Below are positions 1 to 5,055 of a DNA stretch of 6,535 bases, in pieces. Location of the stretch: the NCBI GenBank assembly GCA_947628025.1, contig CANQYH010000179.1, positions 1 through 6,535 on the forward strand, read 5' to 3'. Each line of letters starts with the position of its first letter. Position 1 is the first letter of the stretch. Position numbers and translations under genes: made by a program. The notes under the pieces were generated by a model that ran no database searches, had not been told where the DNA came from, and worked only from the letters and a program-made list of their open reading frames with translations. The DNA comes from an uncultured Lachnospiraceae bacterium. GTDB taxonomy: Bacteria; Bacillota; Clostridia; Lachnospirales; Lachnospiraceae.

Positions 1-1
1 G

Positions 2-490
2 AAGCTGAACAAACTGGGCGGCAAGCACGGCATCGGCATCGTGGACATCGTGGAGAACCGCGTGGTCGGCATGAAGTCCCGCGGCGTTTACGAGACGCCC
101 GGCGGCACGATCCTGATGGAGGCGCACCAGCAGCTGGAAGAGCTGGTCCTGGACCGCGCTACCATGGAAGTGAAGAAAGACATGGGCAACAAGATGGCCC
201 AGATCGTATACGAGGGCAAATGGTTCACACCGCTTCGGGAGGCGGTCCAGGCGTTCGTGGAGTCCACCCAGAAATATGTGACCGGCGAAGTGAAATTCAA
301 GCTCTACAAGGGCAACATCATCAAAGCCGGCACGACCTCGCCCTACTCCCTGTACAGCGAGTCTCTGGCTTCGTTCACGACCGGCGACCTCTATGACCAC
401 CACGACGCGGACGGATTCATCACGCTGTTCGGCCTGCCGCTGAAGGTACGCGCTCTGAAGATGGCGGAAGCGGAGAAAGCCGGGAACTAA
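2..490 (+). CDS. argG: Argininosuccinate synthase, C-terminal part (5' end outside window)
   Basis: This is the last 162 codons of argininosuccinate synthase, the cytoplasmic enzyme of arginine biosynthesis that joins citrulline and aspartate using ATP to give argininosuccinate, AMP and pyrophosphate. The frame is open to the left edge and ends at TAA. The segment begins in the conserved LGGKHGIG stretch and runs through VENRVVGMKSRGVYETPGG. The Glu of VENR (visible residue 18) and the Tyr of GVYETPG (visible residue 30) are spaced as in the family, where, from memory of solved structures, they contact citrulline. The rest is the C-terminal multimerisation region, ending in a typical GLPLKVRALKMAE tail. 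Family members are about 400 residues, so roughly 240 residues lie upstream. A GTG at 41 could open a shorter frame but falls inside the conserved domain and is not a real start. The gene is followed 29 bases later by a strong terminator and faces the lipoprotein gene convergently. I see no damage in the visible part. Confidence 0.97.
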   Translation, partial: KLNKLGGKHGIGIVDIVENRVVGMKSRGVYETPGGTILMEAHQQLEELVLDRATMEVKKDMGNKMAQIVYEGKWFTPLREAVQAFVESTQKYVTGEVKFKLYKGNIIKAGTTSPYSLYSESLASFTTGDLYDHHDADGFITLFGLPLKVRALKMAEAEKAGN

Positions 491-519
491 GACCGCGCTT
501 TCGTAAACTCGGCAAACCG

Positions 520-557
520 AAAGCCGGACCAGAGATCTGTCTCTGATCCGGCTTTTT
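520..557. terminator. Strong intrinsic terminator shared by two convergent genes
   Basis: The arms 520-535 and 540-555 form a 16-bp stem with a 4-base loop (536-539). The only imperfection is the pair 529/546. Read on the plus strand the stem runs into TTTTTGTCTTT, a good U-tract for ending argG transcripts. Read on the minus strand the U-tract (CTTTCGGTTT) is poorer, but the 529/546 pair becomes a G-U wobble instead of a C-A mismatch, so the stem is unbroken in that RNA. It lies 29 bases after the argG stop and 23 bases after the lipoprotein stop. It is therefore probably bidirectional, stronger for argG. Confidence 0.9.
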
Positions 558-578
558 GTCTTTCCCGTCTTTGCCGCG

Positions 579-1592
579 TCACGGGTTGGTTTCTGTCTCC
601 GGAGCACTGGTCTCCGTCTCGTTTTCCGCCGCGCTGCCGGCCTCTGTTTCCGCCTCCGGAGAAGTCTCTCCGGCGCTCTCGCCGCTTCCGCTCTCCTGCC
701 CCGGATCGCTCTCGCCGGCCTCCGTCTCCTCTCCGCCGTTTTCAGGTATCTCTTCGGACGTCTCCGCCTCGCCCGGTCCCTCCGTGCCTGCGGACGCCTC
801 CGCCTCACCCGGCGCCTGGATACTCGCGGATTCGTCTACCTCCCCGGGCGCCGTCCCCACGCTGAAATCTCCATCTACGCCAGGCGCTTCCGTCTCCGCT
901 TCGCCGGTCTGGTTCAGCAGCGGATCCGCTTTTTTCATCATGCCCAGCACGCTGAGCCGCAGCGTGGGCAGCTCCACCACTTCCCCGGAACCCATGCGGT
1001 AGCGCAGGACTCCCAGAAATTCTCCGGTCACGGCAACGACGTCCCCGTGCTCCAGTTCCTCCGAAGTCAGATCTTTCGCATATTCCGCGACCATCCGGGT
1101 GGCGTTGTCTTCATCGACCGCCAGAAGCAGCTGCATTTTCGCATCGTCGACGGCCACCGCCTGGATGACTCGGCCATAAAAATCCAGTTCTCTCCCCAGA
1201 TAGGCGTCCGGCACCTCCAGAAGCTTCTCATAGGAGAGTTCCTGCTCCGCCTCCGTCGTGTTCTCTTCCTCCGATTCGGATTCCGCCAGCAGAGACTCTT
1301 CCCAGGCAGCCAGGGAACTCTCCCGCTCTGCCAGCGATTCTTCCGCTTCCGCGATCGACGACTCCGCCGCCTCTATGGACTCTGCCGCCGCCTCCAGCAA
1401 TTCCTCCGGCGACAGGCTGCTGCTCTCCTGTTTCTGCTCCGACTCCTGTTCCTGACGCTGCGTTTCCGGAGCTGCCGTCGTTCTGGAGCTGGATGGCAAT
1501 TTTTCCACCTGTATCCCGGAATCTCCACCGCCGCAGCCGGAGGCCAGCGCCATCGCCCCTGCTATAAGAACCGCCAAACCGTATCTTCTCAT
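579..1592 (-). CDS. Lipoprotein with heptad coiled coil, OB-fold-like domain and acidic tail
   Basis: This is a predicted membrane-anchored lipoprotein of 337 residues, function unknown. The start is the ATG at 1592: it has a GGGAGG ribosome binding site (1606-1601) 8 bases upstream and gives a textbook signal peptide, MRRYG, then a hydrophobic run, then a lipobox LASG-Cys20. A longer frame back to a TTG at 1670 would bury the signal peptide, and that TTG is part of the promoter -35 box. After a Ser/Gln/Glu-rich spacer, residues 66-101 form a regular heptad array: Leu66, Ile73, Ile80, Leu87, Leu94 and Leu101 are seven apart, with Ala69, Ala76, Ala83, Arg90 and Trp97 three further on. Residues 120-215 are a compact beta-rich domain (YLGRELDFYGRVIQ, then GDVVAVTGEFLG) resembling the OB-fold 'tRNA_anti-like' domain of clostridial lipoproteins. 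Residues 222-337 are a disordered Glu/Gly/Ala/Ser/Thr tail with no LPXTG or membrane segment. It has its own SigA-type promoter. Confidence 0.85.
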   Translation of the reverse strand: MRRYGLAVLIAGAMALASGCGGGDSGIQVEKLPSSSRTTAAPETQRQEQESEQKQESSSLSPEELLEAAAESIEAAESSIAEAEESLAERESSLAAWEESLLAESESEEENTTEAEQELSYEKLLEVPDAYLGRELDFYGRVIQAVAVDDAKMQLLLAVDEDNATRMVAEYAKDLTSEELEHGDVVAVTGEFLGVLRYRMGSGEVVELPTLRLSVLGMMKKADPLLNQTGEAETEAPGVDGDFSVGTAPGEVDESASIQAPGEAEASAGTEGPGEAETSEEIPENGGEETEAGESDPGQESGSGESAGETSPEAETEAGSAAENETETSAPETETNP

Positions 1593-1604
1593 TCCATTTT
1601 CCTC

Positions 1605-1725
1605 CCGGTAAATGCGTCGCTTATCCGCTTTTTCTACAATTATTTTATATAGATTCGGCGGCTTCGTCAATCCTTTTCCCCGCTAAATCTGCCTGTAACT
1701 ATGGCGCGGCGCCGCCATTTACCGG
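1605..1725. repeat. 10-base inverted repeat flanking the lipoprotein promoter
   Basis: CCGGTAAATG at 1605-1614 and its exact reverse complement CATTTACCGG at 1716-1725 are separated by 101 bases. The promoter lies between them. The 1605-1614 arm overlaps the last two bases of the lipoprotein ribosome binding site (1601-1606), so pairing in a transcript that reads through from the amidase could partly hide that site. A transcript from the gene's own promoter would lack the second arm. The regulatory role is inference; a 10-base match over this distance could be chance. Confidence 0.4.
1642..1670 (-). promoter_or_regulatory. SigA-type promoter of the lipoprotein gene
   Basis: On the minus strand TTGACG (1670-1665) is followed after 17 bases by TAAAAT (1647-1642), close to the vegetative consensus TTGACA-N17-TATAAT. 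Transcription would start near 1635, giving a leader of roughly 40 bases that contains the GGGAGG ribosome binding site. This lets the lipoprotein be expressed independently of the amidase gene upstream. Confidence 0.8.
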
Positions 1726-1729
1726 CAGA

Positions 1730-1747
1730 GCGCGGCAATTCCCGCGC
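1730..1747 (-). other. GC-rich hairpin just after the amidase gene
   Basis: On the minus strand GCGCGG and CCGCGC (1747-1742 and 1735-1730) form a perfect 6-bp stem with a 6-base loop, starting 7 bases after the amidase stop. A second GC-rich palindromic patch follows at 1702-1717. No U-tract follows either, so this is not a convincing intrinsic terminator. It may stabilise the 3' end of the amidase mRNA. Confidence 0.3.
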
Positions 1748-1754
1748 CGGACCT

Positions 1755-2537
1755 TTAATAAACGGCGGCTTCCCGCACCATATACGTGCTGTATCCCAGC
1801 TCCCGCAGATATTTTTCCATCCGCGCCGCGTTGTCCAGATTAAGGAACGCGCCGACCCGCACTTTATAATACCCATTCTGATAAATCATAAACGCCGGAA
1901 GTCCTAAAACCGTCAGGCGGTTCAAAACCTGCTGCGCCGTCTCCCGATCTACGTAAGCCCCGATCTGGACCTGATAGTAGACCGTCTGCGGACGCGCCGT
2001 CTCCCGGATCGTTTCCAGGATCCCGCCGGCGACCGCTTTCGCGATCTCCTCCAGATCCTCGTCAAATTTACGGTTATCCGCGTCGTTGTCAATAAATCCT
2101 GCCTCCACCAGGATCGCCGGCATCTGGGTCTGCCGCAGTACGATCAGATCCGGCCTCTCGATCACGCCCAGGTCCGCCAGGCCGGTCCCCGTCAACTTCT
2201 GCTGGACATTCTTCGCCAGCGCTTCCGACTCGCCGCCGTTTTCATAGATCAGCACCTGCGCGCCGGAAGCGGTTCCCGGCACAGGCATGGCGTTGCGGTG
2301 AAAACTCACAAAGTAATCCGCGCCGGAACGGTTGGCGATCTCCGCTTTCTCCGCCGGAGACTGCCCCGTGTCCTCCACCCGCGTATACGTCACATCCACG
2401 CCGTCCGCCGCCAGAAGGCTGCCGACCGCCAGCGCCAGCCGCAGATTATCCTCTTTCTCCTGCCGTCCGAAATACACGGCCCCCGGATCGGAACCGCCGT
2501 GGCCCGCGTCCAGGATCACTCTCTTGCTTTCTGCCAA
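1755..2537 (-). CDS. N-acetylmuramoyl-L-alanine amidase with C-terminal SPOR domain, CwlC-like
   Basis: This is a zinc amidase that cleaves the bond between N-acetylmuramic acid and L-alanine in peptidoglycan. Residues 5-178 are an Amidase_3 domain: DAGHGGSDPGA carries the first zinc ligand His13, RQEKEDN the second (Glu27), SFHRNA the third (His80), and LVEAGFIDN the catalytic Glu145. Residues 185-256 are a SPOR domain made of two similar halves (YYQVQIGAY and YYKVRVGAF, 36 residues apart), which in this family binds denuded glycan strands. The start is a TTG; an AGAGGAG site 9 bases upstream decides it and no in-frame ATG fits. The protein therefore begins MAESKRVILDAGHGG with no signal peptide. 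That layout and the 260-residue length match Bacillus subtilis CwlC (about 255 residues, no signal peptide, Amidase_3 plus SPOR), a SigK-controlled mother-cell autolysin. The enzyme call is firm. The sporulation role is inference, supported by a candidate SigK/SigE-like promoter upstream. A cytoplasmically stored lysin released by another route is the alternative. Confidence 0.93.
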   Translation of the reverse strand: MAESKRVILDAGHGGSDPGAVYFGRQEKEDNLRLALAVGSLLAADGVDVTYTRVEDTGQSPAEKAEIANRSGADYFVSFHRNAMPVPGTASGAQVLIYENGGESEALAKNVQQKLTGTGLADLGVIERPDLIVLRQTQMPAILVEAGFIDNDADNRKFDEDLEEIAKAVAGGILETIRETARPQTVYYQVQIGAYVDRETAQQVLNRLTVLGLPAFMIYQNGYYKVRVGAFLNLDNAARMEKYLRELGYSTYMVREAAVY

Positions 2538-2546
2538 ATTGATAAA

Positions 2547-2553
2547 CTCCTCT
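2547..2553 (-). promoter_or_regulatory. Ribosome binding site fixing a TTG start
   Basis: AGAGGAG (2553-2547 on the minus strand) stands 9 bases before the TTG at 2537-2535. No ATG or GTG start in this frame is as well placed; the next candidate, GTG at codon 7, would cut into the first beta strand of the amidase domain. Confidence 0.8.
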
Positions 2554-2569
2554 CGGAACCTTTCTGTAT

Positions 2570-2597
2570 TACTGTATGAAAAAGTCCCGAAAAGTTG
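2570..2597 (-). promoter_or_regulatory. Candidate SigK/SigE-type sporulation promoter for the amidase
   Basis: On the minus strand CATACAGTA (2578-2570) matches the SigK -10 consensus CATANNNTA and also the CATACA core of SigE promoters. An AC (2595-2594, within CAAC) lies 15 bases upstream, near the expected position for the short SigK -35 element. A start near 2563 would leave a leader of about 25 bases holding the AGAGGAG site. Consensus elements are recalled from Bacillus work. The motif is short and could be chance, but it sits exactly upstream of a CwlC-like gene. Confidence 0.45.
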
Positions 2598-2609
2598 AAA
2601 GGGAACGGC

Positions 2610-3422
2610 TTACGCCATCCCCCTGTATTCCTGCTTCCAGCTGGCCAGCAGCTGTCTGGCTCCCGCCTCCCGCTTCACCGGATCTTTCTTAAATAATTCC
2701 TGCAGTTTTTGCAGTTCCTCCGACCGTCCGGCGTCCTCTTTCGCCTGTTCGAAATCTCTGTCCCAGGCGTCGGTCTGCTCTTTGGTCACCGCCGACTGAT
2801 GGTGCCACTTGGTCACGCTGGCAGGATTCAAAAGCGTCAGATGGTAAATCTTTTTTAATATCTCCGGCGATTTCAGCTTATCGTAGGCCACCTCGTAGGC
2901 CTGCATTGCCCTGTCAAACTGGAAGATCCTCGCATAGCAGGCCGCCAGATTGTTCCAGACCTTTCCCAAGAACTCATCGTCCGCCCGCGCCGCCAGGAAC
3001 GATTCCAGGATCTTCTCATAACCCGCGATCGCCCTGCCGTACTGTTTGAACTCGAACAGATAATCCGCCTTATTCTTGGCGTATTCCAGAGGCGGCAGTT
3101 TGCGCAGGGCCGCCACTTTCTGCCGCAGGCGGCTGATCTCCAGGCTGTTGTAATAATCGCATTCCTGCAGGAGCAGGAAAAGCAGCTCGTCCGGGTTCTC
3201 CCCGCTCTGCAGCCACCGCTCCAGCTTCAGGGCGGCAAAGCCCATGTCCAGCTCCTCGCGGATAAAATCGATCAGGTTCTGGTCGATAAAGCCGTCCAGC
3301 GCCAGAAGCGGGTGCTGGTAGACCGCATAGCAAAGCTCCTGGGAAGTATAGACATGGATCCCCAGATTCTCAATGAAGAACGGATGTGTCGCTCTTTCTT
3401 TCCTGCACAGTATGACGCTCAT
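2610..3422 (-). CDS. TPR-like helical protein, third gene of the DUF5717/DUF5716-type operon
   Basis: This is a soluble, probably cytoplasmic protein of 270 residues; I cannot name a function. Residues 1-110 form a mixed N-terminal region without signal peptide or membrane segment, rich in aromatic and hydrophobic positions. Residues 115-180 hold two TPR-like helix pairs: AKNKADYLFEFKQYGRAIAGY and, after a spacer, a unit with WNNLAACYARIFQFDRAMQAY, both with the small/aromatic pattern and the 'A..GY/AY' second helix of tetratricopeptide repeats. The C-terminus (205-270) is charged and helical. TPRs normally serve protein contacts, so an adaptor role is plausible. The ATG overlaps the stop of the upstream Hsp70-like gene (ATGA), with GAGGTG 5 bases before it, so translation is probably coupled and the products made in fixed proportion. 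The stop TAA is followed by 72 bases before the amidase start. Confidence 0.85.
   Translation of the reverse strand: MSVILCRKERATHPFFIENLGIHVYTSQELCYAVYQHPLLALDGFIDQNLIDFIREELDMGFAALKLERWLQSGENPDELLFLLLQECDYYNSLEISRLRQKVAALRKLPPLEYAKNKADYLFEFKQYGRAIAGYEKILESFLAARADDEFLGKVWNNLAACYARIFQFDRAMQAYEVAYDKLKSPEILKKIYHLTLLNPASVTKWHHQSAVTKEQTDAWDRDFEQAKEDAGRSEELQKLQELFKKDPVKREAGARQLLASWKQEYRGMA
3419..3422 (-). other. ATGA stop/start overlap coupling two genes
   Basis: On the minus strand the ATG of the TPR-like gene (3422-3420) shares two bases with the TGA of the Hsp70-like gene (3421-3419). The ribosome binding site GAGGTG lies within the end of the upstream coding region. This arrangement is typical of translational coupling between proteins that act together. 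Confidence 0.9.
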
Positions 3423-5041
3423 AGCATCACCTCTTGTCTGATGACCGCCCCGGTCGAGGGATAGAACTCTCCGAAGCCCATATCCTTTACTTCCACGGTC
3501 ATCGTATTTTCATCTAAAAAACCGACCTGTACCTGTACCCGCAGCGTCTTGTCGTCCCGCTCCGGAAATCCCTCCAGGATCAGCTTGACCATTTTCCTGC
3601 GCTTGGGATCGGTGGGGGAGATAAAAAACTCCAGGTACTGCTGATGGTCCAGGATGAATTCCATCGTGCTCCCGGCCTCGTACCAGCTGTCGCCGGCCGC
3701 CGCCAGAACCAGCTGGTTCTCCTGGTCCCTCCGCTGGATCTTCATGGAGACCGTCGCGTCCAGGTGCCCGTCGCAGATCAGGACATAGGGGTAGGACGTC
3801 TTGTCTCTGGCCAGATCCGCCGCCTTATAGCCGGCCCCTTGTACGAAAAGCGCCTGGTCCACATAGACTTTCCGTCTGGTACAGACCAGCTTCATGAAAT
3901 CTTTCGCCCAGTCCTGGTTCTCGAATCCCTTGCCCGTGAGAAAAACGGAAGAAAACAGCTTCCTCTGCAGGAAGCGTTCCCCGCAGGCGTACAGGATCTT
4001 ATCCGCCAGCTTCATCCCCGACGGCGTACTCAGGATATCCAGGTTAAAGCCCTCGTCCAGCTTTTCCCGCTCCGCCACCACCGTGACCTGGCGCATCCCG
4101 CGCTGGACTTTCATCTCATAGTAGCAGAGGAAATCCTCCGACAGATCGAACATCGCCACCTGGTTGTTCCAGACTTCCCGCTTCTGGCTCAGCACATAAT
4201 ACAGGAAGCTCTCCGTATGGCTGATAAAATGGACGCGGTTTTTGGGAATCCCGAGCCGGTCCGCGCAGACGACCAGGCTGTCCAGGAGCCGGGCGCTGAC
4301 TTTCGGAACCGTAATGACCAGCTGCCCGATCCGGCTGCTGTCATATGCGGGATACTTCCACTGCTTCTGCGGCTCCGTACCGCCCGCCGCAGCTTTCCAG
4401 ATCTCCGGCTGCCCGGCGCTTTCCTCTTCTGCCGCTTTTTCCGGCTCTTGGGCGTTCTCTCCCTGCGGCCCGGGGTCCGCGGTCTCCCCGCCCTGCCGGT
4501 CTTCCGCCTCTGTCTCTCTGTCTCCGGACGGTTCGACGCCCGGCGCAGCCTCGCCGGAAAGGTCCACCCCGGCTGCCATCAGAAGCGGTTCCTCGTCCGC
4601 GTTGTCCAGTGCTTCCGTCCCGGCCTGCGTCTCCGTCCCGGCCTGCGTCTCCGTCCCGGCCTGCTCCGGCTCCGCCTCTGAGTGAACCGGCTGTCCCGCT
4701 CTTTCTTTCAAAACCGCGGGACGCTCCGCTGCGATCTCTTCCGGCTCTCCCATGGCCCTCGCCAGCACACATTCCAGGAAACGCTGCATCAGATCGATCC
4801 CCTCGTAGCGGACCCCGCAGATGGTCGCGGTCCCCTCCTTGCGCAGCAGCTTTAAAAGCTTGTCCACGAGGATCCCGCTCCCCTCCAGCGCGGAAGCGTA
4901 GGCCTCCTGGCCGATCATCCACCGGTCCTCCGACTTCGCCCTGCAGACGATCGTCGGGAAATTGTGGATCTTTTCCTGCCCAACGCAGCACATCTGCGTA
5001 TAGGTATCGCATATATCCAATCCCACCAACAACTCTTCCAT
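3419..5041 (-). CDS. Degenerate Hsp70-like protein with acidic linker (DUF5716-like)
   Basis: This is a 540-residue cytoplasmic protein with the fold order of Hsp70; its role is unknown. Residues 5-20 (LVGLDICDTYTQMCCV) sit where DnaK has the phosphate-1 loop, and Asp9 is kept, but the Gly-Thr-Thr is not. Residues 42-47 (MIGQEA) match the Hsp70 'VGEEA' turn. Residues 238-248 (IGQLVITVPKV) match 'AVITVPAY', and HFISHTES (271-278) the 'NEPTAAAL' helix. Residues 296-306 (AMFDLSEDFLC) replace the phosphate-2 loop DLGGGTFD without its glycines, and VFLTGKGF (366-373) replaces the adenosine loop. Only about 65 residues separate the last two, so lobe IIB is mostly missing. Residues 460-525 (ILEGFPERDD, then MTVEVKDMGFGEF) resemble the beta substrate-binding domain ('GIPPAPRG...ILNVSAKDKGTG'), with no helical lid. 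Residues 101-228 are an acidic disordered insertion. I recall such proteins as DUF5716, unverified. The start has AGGAAGG (5057-5051) 9 bases upstream, overlapping the previous stop codon. An ATP-independent pseudo-chaperone is possible. Confidence 0.85.
   Translation of the reverse strand: MEELLVGLDICDTYTQMCCVGQEKIHNFPTIVCRAKSEDRWMIGQEAYASALEGSGILVDKLLKLLRKEGTATICGVRYEGIDLMQRFLECVLARAMGEPEEIAAERPAVLKERAGQPVHSEAEPEQAGTETQAGTETQAGTEALDNADEEPLLMAAGVDLSGEAAPGVEPSGDRETEAEDRQGGETADPGPQGENAQEPEKAAEEESAGQPEIWKAAAGGTEPQKQWKYPAYDSSRIGQLVITVPKVSARLLDSLVVCADRLGIPKNRVHFISHTESFLYYVLSQKREVWNNQVAMFDLSEDFLCYYEMKVQRGMRQVTVVAEREKLDEGFNLDILSTPSGMKLADKILYACGERFLQRKLFSSVFLTGKGFENQDWAKDFMKLVCTRRKVYVDQALFVQGAGYKAADLARDKTSYPYVLICDGHLDATVSMKIQRRDQENQLVLAAAGDSWYEAGSTMEFILDHQQYLEFFISPTDPKRRKMVKLILEGFPERDDKTLRVQVQVGFLDENTMTVEVKDMGFGEFYPSTGAVIRQEVML
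4617..4664 (-). repeat. 18-base in-frame tandem repeat in the acidic linker
   Basis: The plus-strand unit GTCCCGGCCTGCGTCTCC occurs at 4617-4634 and 4635-4652 without a mismatch, then 12 bases of a third copy at 4653-4664. On the coding strand it gives repeated AGTETQ (residues 127-142). Perfect copies of a length divisible by three suggest recent slippage that changes linker length without breaking the frame. Confidence 0.95.
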
Positions 5042-5055
5042 CCTCGCGCACCTTC

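Noticed and set aside
556..1652. Plus-strand open frames opposite the lipoprotein gene (556-1002 and 1047-1652)
   Set aside because: Their Ser/Pro- and Arg/Leu-rich products mirror the acidic repeats and coiled coil of the lipoprotein, which has a signal peptide, promoter and ribosome site of its own.
1593..1670. Longer start for the lipoprotein at the TTG at 1670
   Set aside because: That TTG is the -35 box of the promoter, there is no ribosome site before it, and the extra 26 residues would spoil the signal peptide.
1667..1876. Small minus-strand open frame (69 codons) across the end of the amidase gene
   Set aside because: It lies mostly inside the SPOR-coding region in another frame, is Arg/Trp-rich, and has no ribosome site.
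2579..2606. Possible terminator between the TPR-like gene and the amidase
   Set aside because: A TTTTT run is present, but the stem before it (GTTCCC with GGGAC, 12-base loop) has only 4-5 pairs with a bulge. It is too weak to call, though partial termination is not excluded.
3644..4681. Long open frame (345 codons) on the plus strand opposite the Hsp70-like gene
   Set aside because: It is Arg/Leu/Pro-rich with no recognisable domain, has no ribosome binding site at a useful distance, and is the expected mirror of a GC-rich gene containing an acidic low-complexity region.
4341..5051. Minus-strand open frame of 236 codons overlapping the Hsp70-like gene in another frame
   Set aside because: The product is a Gly/Arg-rich low-complexity string starting in the ribosome site region; the other frame shows Hsp70-like landmarks.
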